NCBI GenBank assembly: GCA_015039465.1 | Contig: MU130378.1 | Span: forward strand, 190,570 to 254,569 | Source of the DNA: Phlegmacium glaucopus | Taxonomy: Eukaryota; Basidiomycota; Agaricomycetes; Agaricales; Cortinariaceae | DNA length: 64,000 nt | Reading direction: 5' to 3' | In this document: positions 10,451-21,002 of the stretch, piece by piece | Layout: each line of letters begins with the position of its first letter | How positions within the stretch are numbered: position 1 is the first letter of the stretch | Notes under the pieces: model-generated | Told to the model about the DNA's origin: nothing | The model's input: the letters and a program-made list of their open reading frames with translations, nothing else | The model's database searches: none | Program-made: the position numbers and the translations under genes

Positions 10451-11378
10451 GGGTTTAAAAGTCTATAACGTCGTTACCACCGTAGTGTGTACCCACTTCT
10501 ACAAACTTTAACTTACTTATATATTATTTGAACATGATATAAAGGTAAAAGGTTTCTGAGTACAAACATTAATCGTATATTTATTTATGGGGACAAGTTC
10601 TCGAAAGATTGCGTGGACCTAAGTTCGTTTTGCCTATTCTTAACTATGAACTCACGTCTTAAGAGTACCTAGATAGGTCTAGCACGACTAGGGTTGGTAT
10701 AGGTTTGACATAAACCGTTTTAGACGCCAAGACAATACATAAACCAGGTCTAGATAGGTACAGTCAGGGATGAAGACGGTCAGTTGATCAAGAGTCATAA
10801 AAACATACACATACGTAAGTATCCTCTAAACATCCTCTATGTGGAACGTAATATATAGTCTGATTTTACGGATTTAACGTCCCAATTTTAGAAACTCGAA
10901 GAGGTGTAGTCGTGAAAAACTTTGTTGATGGAAGTAAACGGTGACAAATAAAGAAGTTTAGTTGGAAAGTGAAACCTCCCCGACCTACTACTTGCTATAG
11001 TGTCACAGATACTCCTAATGAGATGGATTACGATAAGGTAAGTGTAACTGAAGAGCTCTTTGACTCCACCGAATTGTACCAGTTTTACTGACCAATAATT
11101 ACATACTATAGTACTGACAACCCTACGGTAGAAGAACTGTGTGGAACGTTTCAACAGGTCGCCGAACCTGATTTCTTTACTTAGACCAGTTTTTAGAACT
11201 AGTCGTACGTCAACAAGTTCCCCCTTTTTTGGTATGGACTAATATTTACGTTCACCCCCACACATCTATAACGAATACAGTGTATACCATGTAGACATTC
11301 CCTTCTTAATACCGCCCTAACCCATGATCTAGCCAACCGATCTAACCATAGTCATTGATAATTGTATATCTTTAGAAC
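10451..11378. other. Unassigned stretch inside reversed block 2
   Basis: Complemented, the text looks like ordinary AT-rich fungal DNA downstream of the transposase. It includes sub-terminal words related to the left flank of hAT-1 (GGATATCC-like). I recognise no further gene. The last bases before 11379 hold the CAAGA target copy of the LTR. Confidence 0.4.
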
Positions 11379-11405
11379 ACAATGTAAGGCAGTGTGTAAT
11401 GAGGT
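11379..11405. mobile_element. Solo LTR family C, terminal 27 bp (in reversed block 2)
   Basis: Read backwards from 11405, the text gives TGGAGTAATGTGTGACGG then AATGTAACA. This matches the last 27 bases of the solo LTR at 1002-1574 with about three differences. The CAAGA duplication follows at 11378-11374. This is the missing end of the LTR whose body is 4039-4483, so the two reversed blocks must be neighbours end to end in the true sequence. Confidence 0.9.
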
Positions 11406-11457
11406 AAGGGTAAGGGTCAGCCTAATTCCACCCCGGGGTTACCCTTGACCATCACTA
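11406..11457 (+). mobile_element. hAT MITE B3, second part (normal polarity)
   Basis: The segment GGGTCAGCCTAATTCC...GGGGTTACCC...CATCACTA matches the terminus of MITE B copies at 17926-18226 (reverse complement) and 26825-27012. It is followed by the target copy AATCCTGG (11458-11465). Its other half lies in reversed block 2 (5884-6400). The MITE sits inside the ABC-transporter pseudogene. Confidence 0.85.
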
Positions 11458-11465
11458 AATCCTGG

Positions 11466-12335
11466 AACAACACAGTTATTGCCTTTCTAAGATCCACAAG
11501 TCTCAATGTTCTGATATCTTGGCTGTTGATTCGTATCTTGCTTTCCATGGGGTCATACAGCCTAGCAATCAGTTTAAGAATGACAGAAGAAAACATGCCT
11601 CAGGTGATGCACGGAGAATTTCTTCAAAGAAAAGGGCCACAGGAATTCCAGGTTGTTGATGCCTTGATAATGCTTCAAGATAATTGCTTGCATAGCCAGA
11701 TATCCAGCCTATAGATTTACAATATCCTGCACAGGATATCAGAAGATACAGGGAAAGAAAGGAAACAAGTCTTACAAGTGAGAAGAAAGGGGGTGATTCC
11801 TGCTGCAACCATTTCTTGCTGGTGAATTAGGTCACTGATAGTTTGCTTCAATCCCTCTGAACATAAGAAGTCTAGATCATTAGTTGTTGTGGCCCACACT
11901 GCGGAGATGAAATGAGTGAGGGATGTAAGGATAAATGCCAATGATGAACATGAACCTAAATCATTGATGAAAGGTTTTTTCGCCTTTGTCCACTGAGCAA
12001 AGCCATGTGCAAAACTGAGAATGGGTGAGGAGAAAGCCGTCTGGTTGACCTTTGAGGAGATTGATGAGCACCGAAAGCTGAGATAAGAATTGGATAGCGG
12101 TGCCAAAGACATGTAGGGTGGTCGTTACAGCTCAAAAAGCTATACTGCCATGTGCATGATTTGGAATGGCCTGCTGCAGCTGACGTTGAACAGCTGGGTC
12201 GTCAAATGTGGGGACATCTAGACGCGACATTGCGTAGAATATGTGAACAGAATAATGTTGCTTTATACGCAGACAAAGCAGAGAAGAAATACAATTCTTT
12301 GCATGCTGGAGCCAACGATGAAGCAAAGGCACCAA
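11466..12335 (-). pseudogene. ABC half-transporter, N-terminal/Walker-A-side part
   Basis: On the minus strand, SRLDVPTFDDPAVQRQLQQA (12240-12180) and QTISDLIHQQEMVAAGITPF (about 11845-11785) resemble the membrane-domain region of fungal half-size ABC exporters. LKLIARLYDP...KIRINSQDIRTLRLVDL...VLFQD (11585-11466) is the stretch after Walker A up to the Q-loop. The Walker A motif itself is not visible; the text before LKLIARLYDP is scrambled, with a stop. The frame is cut at the Q-loop by MITE B3 and continues in reversed block 2. Several frame changes confirm decay. Upstream it runs into the crypton remnant. Confidence 0.6.
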
Positions 12336-12434
12336 AGGCCACAGATATGAAAAGATGCTACTGTTCTGTAATCAAAGGCTACTTGAACCTAAATGGAGTC
12401 AGTGGAAGGCAATGTCAGAGAAGAAGGATTGGTT

Positions 12435-14122
12435 TACAATTGAGAGCATTTGACCCGAGTAGGAGAGAGTGAGGGCAGGTATGAGAGCAGCCATGAGCTG
12501 CGAGGATATAAGCTAGTAAGTAATAGAGGCCAGCATTTGGGAATTGAGGCAATATCTTTTAACATACACCTTGCACCCACCCACCCCACCATCGAATGCG
12601 AGCAAGAGTCCAGCGTTGTCCAACTGGGGCAAACATGAAACAATATTGTGCTCCTCCACGACGGAAACAGTGTGTTGTGAAGTATTCCGCACCATCAATC
12701 CCCGCTTTTGTTGCCATCTCGGTCTTCTTTTGTATGACATCTGCTGTCATTGGTCTATTTGGGTGTACTGATGTTCCATTTGCACCGATTGCAGGAAAGA
12801 TGTGGTCACTTGGTTGGAGGGGCCATTGAAGCAAATAGGTCTCATAGAAGTCAAGCCAGTCTAAAACATTGGTGTACATGTCAATGGCAGGCGTGTTCAT
12901 TTGGGGGTAGATGTTATAGAGGTGACCTGTTTACAACACCCTGAGTTCTATATTGGACTGTACATCGTGATTATTGGAGCATTAACCACTGGTTTGTTGA
13001 TCACCATTCTTTGTGCGCTTCTGCCAGTTCTTATGGTTTTGCAGTTTGTCAAAACTTTGAAGTGAGTGAATTGACCTGTTAGTGATTCAGAACTGCCTCT
13101 TGGTTCACCTCTTATGCCTGTGGCCATAAGAAAGTCTTCTAGCGTCAAACTTGTTGTCTCACAGTTTCTAAACACTTGGATAAGTCTTCTCTTTTTCAAA
13201 TAGCATGTCAAAGGAAGGTGACAGCTGGGTGTTGTAGGTCATTATTTTTACTGTGTCCGTGTATGCTGTGCTTGCAAGCGCAATGAACAGCAAAAAAATT
13301 CCACGTTGCGCTGCTGATAATTCCAGGCCTGAGCATTGGGATTTGCATACTCGTAAAGCTTTGTCATATCACCAATGGACATGGCTTTTGAGTGAGTCCT
13401 CTCACTTTCACATCTTTTGTTCAAGTAAGTCCTGCCTTCTTTCCATATATGTATCTCTTCTCCAGTATACCTAACTTGTAGATTGACATGCTTGCTGCCC
13501 TAGACAAACACTCCATTCTTGTATTTACATGCCTCGAGAATATCACCCACTTCAGCAGAGCAGACTGGATTTCCGATCCACTCCTTGTTTACTGTGTCAA
13601 AATGCCAATGGCCATGAAACTTGTCCCCTGCCCTTGATACCAGTGAGTTACATTTCCGAAACAAGAAGAGTTTATTTGACTCACATAGTATCATAGTAGC
13701 GCAAAAAGGCTGCATGAATAGCAGATGCTGTGGACTTCCCACATTCCTCAGTGAAACATTTCTGTGCAATGAACATGGCAAGGGCGGTAGGAGTGTACTC
13801 AATTGGCAGACTACTTAAAGGCTTGATGGAGGTTGGGATGCATGTAGCCCTCTGCCTCATGGTCACCGTGTATTCCTTCACCTGCTTCAGGTGTCTCCAC
13901 AACATATGCCGCAATAAACTCCTTTCCCTGGTGCACATTTCCATCATAGTTATCAGTGGTCTTTTTTGACTTTCCATGCTTTTTCTTGCTGTCTTTGACT
14001 GTTTTCTGCACAGATTTATAGCTTGGAGTTGGATTGGACCGGTTTTGTCCTGACTTGGATTTGCCAGGCTTCTTGCAAGAGCTCGTATGGGTAGAGGATT
14101 TTAGGGGCATTGTATAATTCAA
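12435..14122 (-). pseudogene. Crypton-like tyrosine recombinase remnant
   Basis: The minus strand opens with a basic, Ser/Lys-rich N-terminus (14122 down to about 13950). PIEYTPTALAMFIAQKCF follows, then AGDKFHGHWHFDTVNKEW...VGDILEA (about 13630-13525) and HSKAMSIGDMTKLYEYANP (about 13385-13330), a core-binding-like region. The catalytic part is TTHCFRRGGAQ...RWTLARIRWWGGW (about 12695-12570). It contains the HxxR pair typical of tyrosine recombinases, the enzymes that move cryptons through circular DNA. The usual tyrosine segment downstream is not clear. Frame changes between blocks may be introns or frameshifts. The assignment rests on motif memory. Confidence 0.6.
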
Positions 14123-14456
14123 AGGAAAGGTAATCTATTCATAAGGCCACCATCTCAACGTTGTCTGTCCTAATTGTCACACCTGAAACACAGCAGCTCG
14201 GGATGGTAGATAATTAGCATGTTAAGAAGGTACCATATATTTCGAAGCTAAATAAGGCTGCCCAACAAATGCAAATTCTAATTTTGTTTGCTGGTAAGAT
14301 TGTCCGTTAATTTGAATCAAGGTGGGCCCAAGTTCAAATTCTTCTAGACTATCGGGTAAGCCAACATCATGATTAATAACCGTCAGCAACAATTTCAATG
14401 TTGGAAAGCACCTAATAGCCCAGTGAGCAGGATGTCAAAATGGATATGAATAGACG

Positions 14457-15944
14457 CTACCGGGGTGTAGATGTTTCAAGGAAAAGTGCATTATAGTGAC
14501 TCTCAGTGAATTCAGAAAACTGTTTGCCTGTTGCAGCTGACAAAATGGGTCCTGGGACCCAAAGAGATACAGAGATAATTGATGCACCCCCATGCATGAA
14601 CACCTCTGGTTTCAAAGCTTGACACACATCAACGGGCAGTGTTCCCAAAAAGGCTTCAACTCTGTATGAAGGGAACGCGGAACTGGTGGAGATCTTTGTG
14701 CCTACCGATGTTATGTGCCGAATAGTGTCAGGGCCAAGGTTTGTACCATCCGGTAATTCCAAACAACTTATAGATGCCTTCAGACAAGGTGTTAGTGAAT
14801 AAGGTCAGTTATTATATGATACCTGAGCAAGTTGCCGGATAAAATACCCATCCCAAACATTTATACTCAAACGGTTGAGGATATCAGGTCCCCAACCAAA
14901 GTATTGATCACACAGGAGTAGTCAGAGAACCTTAGGATCGGGAAACATAAGTGGGATTGTATGTGCAAGATGAGGATATGTCCAGCCAAGAGCTCCATGG
15001 GGGTCGTTGAGCAGTTCATCCTCAAGATTAAGTTGCCATGTCACCAGATAATTGCGAAGATTGTTCCCAGAAGCCTCAGCCATTGACCGACCAAACCCAC
15101 AAAGGCCAACCTGTAAAAAATCAGCCAATCATTCATGAATGTGTAATTAAGGATCACCGGATCGTAGTCACCACCACACATAACAGCAATAAAAATGAAA
15201 CCAGCGGGAGAGATCTGGTTGGTCTGCCTGGCAAACCCCTCATTGGTGTAAACTTCAACAATGTCACGCTTGTTCGAGTCCTGTGGGCTGTGAAAGCTGA
15301 ATGGGTCTGAGTGAAATGGTAGTAACACACAGACCTTCGCATGATGTGAGTAGCACCAAAAAGGAATATGTCGCTATCACTTGTCAGGATTAAATCAATC
15401 GCAAAGTGTTAAATTGGGTTTGAAAGAGGTATGGAAATAATGTACCGTGTGGCAATAAAATCCATAGGCTTCAACTAGCTTTCTGAATGACGCAGTCAAC
15501 CAGTGTGGAGGTGTCTGGACAGCTTTATTATCTTTGGGCGATGATCTCCATCGAACACGAGTACAGCACTGATAGGAAGTCGTGACAAGGCAGCAAGTCG
15601 ATAGAAGAGGACACGCAGTTCTGGCCTGCTTACAAATGCTGACATCCCCTTCCTCTGAACACGGCTTGACATTTAAAGAACCAAGTACTAGGAAATGAGT
15701 TGAAGATAGCCAGATTATAGATACTACTATAGCAGTAATTAGCACACCTAGCATCAATTCCAACAACCACAACTCCAGTCCCATGCCTGTTTCTCTCGAA
15801 TCCCTCACGAACAGCTATCTCCGAAAATGATGTCTTCTGAGCAGCGGGTGCGAGGATCTAGATTCAATGATGAAATATGAAGATCAGAAGAAATCCACCT
15901 CAAATGTAGAGCAGACTCACCTTCCAAAGGTAATTGATACCCAT
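14457..15944 (-). pseudogene. XPG/FEN1-type (XPG-I) nuclease-like gene, degraded
   Basis: A tiny first exon reads MGINYLWK (15944-15921) before GTGAGT, matching the Met-Gly-Ile start of XPG-N domains. Later minus-strand pieces read VREGFERNRHG...VVVVGIDA, VQTPPHWLTASFRKLVEAYGFYCHT, AIDLILTSDSDIFLFGATHI and RDIVEVYTNEG. Next come GFIFIAVMCGGDYD (about 15200-15160), LLNDPHGALGWTYPHLAHTIP and a C-terminal extension ending at 14457. Order and motifs fit the expanded fungal XPG-I family of structure-specific nucleases. The acidic GEAEAE-type motif expected between FYCHT and AIDLILT is absent, and one stop/frame change occurs in the middle. It is probably a pseudogene. Its cellular role is unknown. 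Confidence 0.65.
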
Positions 15945-17925
15945 GGTGAAAAAAGAGAGAGAGAGAGAGAAATGGGGACACAGCTATCATATAGGACAAT
16001 GTCTCTCAATTGTCATGCTGTGTTTTAGGAGTCAGAAGAGGAGAAGCTGATCTCTGAAGGAGGGTTGATTGACACCAGCTATGTACATGGATATTGTAAA
16101 GTATTTCTATCCTACAAGAAAAAGCACTACTGGCTGGTTAGCATAATGATCTTGGAGATGGAGACAGGAGATTTAAGCATACCCAAGATAAATTTTCAGC
16201 AGGTTTCAAGTCAGACAGGATTGAACATTAAATATTTCAGCAGGGATGGCTGCCCTCAAAGATCAGAACATGGAAGGAAGGGAGGTAATGGGACGACTGT
16301 GTGAGAGCGTCCAGTTCATTGCTGAGCCAAGTTCTCAACATTCTCAGCGTTCTGTTGATTGTATTGGCAATGTTTGGCAAAACCACTGACATTTAAAGCT
16401 CTGCACTCACATAGACGTGCGCACACATGCTGAAGGTAAGAATGGCAGTCGGTGTGAGCTAGTTGATGCAAACTTCCATACTTCATTAGAAATACATGTT
16501 CCTTCCCTCCCTTCCCAAACATTCATGGATAGACCTTTAAATATGTAATATACTTGAATATTTGGTCACCGAAGGCAGTACTCTTGAAGAACCTTTGCAT
16601 GTAGACATTCCGAGGCTGAATTTAAGAAATAAGTTGAGAAAAGTCCAACTAACTGTGACATAAGCTGGATTTAAGGAGAATTTAACAGAATTTAACAGAG
16701 ACGGAGCATGGAGCACAGAGTAGATGAGCTTGGTGACATTGTCGGTTCCCATAAATCAGGGACAATCCCAATTCCTGATTCACCAACCCTTGCTTAGCAG
16801 TGGTCCCAAGATTGTGGCTAGCTCTGAGATTCCATAATTTCCATTCTAGCGAAACAGTGTGAATTTCCTCTGGTATTGAGGTCATAGTCTTCAAGTGCAC
16901 ACTAATATTTATCCTCATTATACTAGTCTTCCTTTCACATGAATGGTGTAGTACTAGTAACTGCATTAGATTTGATATCTTTTCTTTTACTTGTGATTTT
17001 GTACAGTTGCACTTGTACTTCGTGTACAGAGCATACTACTGTATCCAGGTTCCGAAGACTCTGCTCCTGGTGTCTTGCCGTCGCTTGCTTCTATGCACAC
17101 TTGCCCTCTTCAAGCCTTGTCACACTGGAGATCTGGATTGTAAATTTAAGGATCTCGCTTAAATCTTCCTAATTTTGGGCAATTAACCAGACTTATTTGC
17201 ATTATTATATCTGATCTGATCTGATCTCCAGATCTATTATCTGATCTCAGATCAGATCCTTTCACACTGTCTCCAGATAGGTTTCTTATTGTTCTCTTTT
17301 CTATATAATCAGTAGCTAGCTTGCCAGAAGTCACTCTGGACTTCAGCTTACCATAGCTCTTGTGTCCCGACACTAGACAGCTGTTACAACTTCAAAGAGT
17401 TCAGACTCTGACCATAGACAGTTGTATAAAGATTCATTTGTTCAAAGTTAGCTCAGAAGAATACCAAGAGATCATCTCAAGGAATTGTCTTAAGGAAAGT
17501 TGGTATGATTCTCAAGAACTAGCTAGAGAATACATGTAGAGTAAATACTGTATTTAAAGTAAAAGGATGAGTTGCATATGTGTATGAGTCGTCTGCATGT
17601 GAAAGGTGAGTCATAGATAAAAATAGAGACAACTCATGCAATGAGTTGTATGCATGTTTATGAAACAATGAAAAAGGTATGGCAAACATATGTAAATGGA
17701 AATGAAAGAGGATGTATATAGCATATGTAGGAAATGGTATTGTGTTTGGTGGAGTTAAAGAAAATAAAAATGAAGTTTGTAACAACAGCACTATAGAGTG
17801 CTATAAGGTGCTATATATTATAGGGCTAGGCTAATTATTAACTGTCCATAATTAGTTGGATGTTGGAAATTTGGATGTCAGTTTGATGAACAAAGCTAGC
17901 AGGGTGACTTAAACACAGTAGGCAC
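15945..17925. other. No recognisable gene; contains a TCTGAT palindromic repeat
   Basis: Only short open frames are present and none shows family features. A GA dinucleotide run lies at about 15955-15970. At 17204-17266 the words CTGATCTGATCTGATC and ATCTCAGATCAGATC form a small palindromic TCTGAT/ATCAGA cluster. No element boundaries are clear. Confidence 0.5.
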
Positions 17926-18226
17926 TAGTGATTGACAGGGGTAACCCTCGGGTATCTTGATGCTGACCCATACCCATACCCCTGAGACCCCTACCCATCA
18001 AACCCATCAAAACGAGCCCAAAAACACCCAAAACGACCCAGAAATGAGCTATGTGCTAAATGATATGTTATATCATTTTGGCTATATCTCCACTAATTCT
18101 CATCCATTTTGGATGTTCTAGGGCTCGTTTTGTAGGTGGTGGGTACATATTCCTGTACCCGTACCTGTACCCATGTGTACCTGGCTTGTGTACCTGCAGG
18201 ATTTCAAAAACCCGTGGCGATCACTA
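17926..18226 (+). mobile_element. hAT MITE B1, 301 bp, target duplication GTAGGCAC
   Basis: It begins TAGTGATTGACAGGGG and ends GGCGATCACTA. Identical 8-bp duplications GTAGGCAC flank it (17918-17925, 18227-18234). The interior carries iterated CCCATACCC and CCTGTACCCGTACC words. The 8-bp duplication and TAGTG/CACTA termini place it in the hAT superfamily. It has no coding capacity, so it needs a transposase from elsewhere, possibly hAT-1 or hAT-2, though no shared termini were demonstrated. Confidence 0.9.
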
Positions 18227-18234
18227 GTAGGCAC

Positions 18235-19343
18235 TGAGCTAGAGCGGGGATACACTATGTATTTGATCAATAGAGAATCTATCCCTAAAGGCCTAAGTAT
18301 ATGCTACGAGGGCTATGAGTCCATTCCGTTATTGGTCAGTATCTGCTTACTCATGATGATGCAAGATAGTGCGATATGACATGATTGGAACAAAATATTC
18401 CAACATTAGAGAGGCCTATACTTATAATATTCTAATAGCATCACAACTGGAGTAAGGAAATTGTTCATATTCAACTAAGTACTAGTAGTCTAAACATTGT
18501 AATAGATACTACTTATATATAAACAAGATGCTAAATTAGCTTTTAACCTTAACGATCAGACCCCTAATTGGTGCTCATGCGCTCATGCGCCCTCAAGCTT
18601 CAGCTCTGATTCTAGATCTGATGCCCTAGAATTTTGAGCAGTTCCATGCTGCTTTGATGACTCTCTTGCCCTTCGTTTGTCCCTGCTCACTCTTGGGACA
18701 TTCAAGATGTTCATGATGAAGATAAAAAGTAAACAAAAAGATTATGCATGACCATTGCATGTTGAGTTGTTTATTTCTGGTGCCACACCTTGTTTGCTTA
18801 CTGCTGATTGCAGAATTTTCATTATGTGCATATATTAACCCAATATGTTCTACCTTCAGGGGTTGCTTCCATTTTGTTCCAACCAGGATCCCCAATTTTT
18901 CACTGGCTGACTGTAATGGCAACGGTAACTCTAAGGAGAGTGGGAGTCTATAAAGACTGAGTAAAGCAGCTATGAGCCAGTTATAGTAAGGGGATTCCAG
19001 TAATAATGAGATAAGGATAGTAATTACTGACTACTACTCGAAATAAGGTGGTAGCCACACAGTAGCAAATAAGTATGTAAGCAAATTGAAATGAGGATAA
19101 AATATAAACAGTAAATATGGTATATACCTCAGGGTTATCCCCTGACACTGACAGGATGACAGAAAGGTTTGTTCTTGTACTGCTAAATAAGACAACACCC
19201 CCATCACTTCAGTCATATTCCACCAACTTAACCAATCTGTGGTTTTTGGTGTTTAAATGATGGGTCAGAGTTTCTAGCTCTATTATTTTGTTTCAATGCT
19301 CATTTTACTTTTCATCTCCAGAGGCACTTCAGGTGGATATGCG
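18235..19343. other. No recognisable gene
   Basis: AT-rich spacer with only short, feature-poor open frames. I see no repeat boundary or RNA gene in it. Confidence 0.5.
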
Positions 19344-19348
19344 CAAAC

Positions 19349-19678
19349 TGTTAGGGGACGTTAGAACCCAGGAACCAAGTTGAATACAAAGGTGGTTATC
19401 AAAGATAACCACCTTTCGTCTATATACTACAGGCGTGGGAGCCAATTCAACTATATACAGCTAGGATGTAATAGAAGGTAGGACAAGGTAAAGATAACCT
19501 AAATATAAACTGACATCTGTCACGATGTCATCGGCGAAGGGACAACTACTACTACAATGGAAGGGAGAACACGAGGAGCAGGATAAGGGATGTGGTATGG
19601 GATACAATCGTAGAGATGAGTGAAAGTAAGTATATACTAAGCAAGCATAGAGGCGGACACAATAGGTGTCCCCTGACA
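19349..19678 (+). mobile_element. Solo LTR (family D), 330 bp, target duplication CAAAC
   Basis: It begins TGTTAGGGGACG and ends GTGTCCCCTGACA, a long TG...CA inverted terminus. Flanking 5-bp duplications CAAAC lie at 19344-19348 and 19679-19683. Inside, 19388-19416 is a perfect hairpin with a 13-bp stem (AAAGGTGGTTATC), a three-base loop and the complementary arm. The TGTTAGGGGAC start resembles the LTRs of the gypsy element at 21003, so they may be related families. No internal region remains. Confidence 0.85.
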
Positions 19679-19970
19679 CAAACCCCATGTTTATCCTATT
19701 AACTGCATCATCAACCAAGACTGTTGTGACTTGGGCTTCTACATGGTTTCTTCTCAATATGCTCATTTTTGGTACACTGGTTATTCTGTTGGCGACTTTT
19801 CTTGTGTTTGGCTCTATGCTTGCTCCAATTTTATTTCAATCTGTTGTCTTGACTTTGAAAGCATTACCACTAGGTGCAACAGCATTGGTGGGGTATTGCT
19901 TTTCTATCATTGTTGCATGTATGTGATTACAATATTAATATTTAATATGTAAAGGCTGATCAACGCTGTC

Positions 19971-20550
19971 ACCAATTCTGCAGGATGCAGAATCGATGCA
20001 AAATGTAATGCAGGATCATAAAAATCTGCATTTAGCAGAATAATTAATTCTTAAATAATTCTGCTGAGATGAAAGCAATTAAAATCCAGCCAGATTTATA
20101 AATTCTGCCTCAATTTTACTTTTGCATGAATTCTGCAACAATTAGAATCTGATTAGAATGTAAGATTCTACCTTAATTTCACAAGATGCAGAATTTATCA
20201 AGAATGATAAATTCTCAATGGATTTCACAAACTGCAAAATGTTGTCAGAATTCATTATTCCACATTTTGCAGAATTGATTGTGTAGTCAGGGGCAAAATG
20301 CAAATGATGAATTCTGACAGTTTGTGAAATCCATTGAGAATTTATCATTCTTGATAAATTCTGCATCTTGTGAAATTAAGGTAGAATCTTACATTCTAAT
20401 CAGATTCTAATTGTTGCAGAATTTATAAATCTGGCTGGATTTTAATTGTTTTTTGCATCTCAGCAGAATTATTTAAGAATTATTTTATTCTGCAGATTTT
20501 TATGATCCTGCATTACATTTTGCATCGATTCTGCATCCTGCAAAATTGGT
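19971..20550. mobile_element. Foldback element with ~240-bp inverted arms
   Basis: The left arm starts ACCAATTCTGCAGGATGC and the right arm ends with its near-perfect reverse complement GCATCCTGCAAAATTGGT. The arms pair over roughly 240-270 bp each, with small differences, around a centre near 20255-20300. The sequence is AT-rich and dominated by TTCTGCA/TGCAGAA words. No open frame and no obvious target duplication are seen. Such a long hairpin fits a foldback or MITE-type DNA element; the superfamily is unknown. 19684-19970 beside it holds nothing recognised. Confidence 0.85.
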
Positions 20551-20997
20551 GGCTTCCAGGAGTGTGTAGGTCTTCTGTTCCTTCCTTGGCTTCATCCTTT
20601 AATTTGAGTCATAAATACCCAATTTTTGCGCTATTGATACCATCATTCTCATATTTCACACATGTGACTTGACTGTTTGCATTGCCTTGTCAACTCTGCT
20701 CCTTGTTTTACTATATTTATCACGCCCTCATTTGGAAAAAACATCTCAATGTGTAAGTTTTTTTGGAGTGGTCCATTGTTGATAGTATTAATAATACAAA
20801 CCTGGTCCCTTATGAGGGCGCATTGGTCTAATAAAAAATATATTATTATATAAGATATGCAGGGGTAAAAATCAAATTCTAGCTAAAAACAAAGAGCAAA
20901 TAGTAAAGTGAGAAAGTAGGCCAGCAGAGAGATAATGCATAGTATCAGAGCCTCTAATAAAATGAGACTGAGAACTGTTCATAAAAGAGGTAAGAAA
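20551..20997. other. No recognisable gene
   Basis: Spacer between the foldback element and the gypsy element. A short inverted pair (CGCCCTCAT near 20733 and ATGAGGGCG near 20812) is the only structure noticed. Confidence 0.5.
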
Positions 20998-21002
20998 GGG
21001 CA

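Larger units (their letters stand above)
5884..11405. other. Polarity-reversed block 2 (text reversed, not complemented)
   Basis: This second block has the same defect. Its complement, read left to right, encodes the C-terminal half of an ABC transporter (6409-7240) and a hAT transposase (about 7640-10450). It opens with 25 A at 5884-5908 and closes inside an LTR at 11405. Dinucleotides confirm it: in 7621-7740 I count 12 CG and 1 GC. In the normal repeat text 26341-26400 there are 0 CG and 6 GC, as expected where CpG is depleted, and complementing without reversing swaps CG and GC. Reversed in place, its two ends complete an LTR and a MITE with matching target duplications. Confidence 0.95.

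Noticed and set aside
4039..11405. Ordinary chromosomal inversion
   Set aside because: An inversion gives a reverse complement. Here only string reversal (or complement alone) restores homology, target duplications and reading frames.
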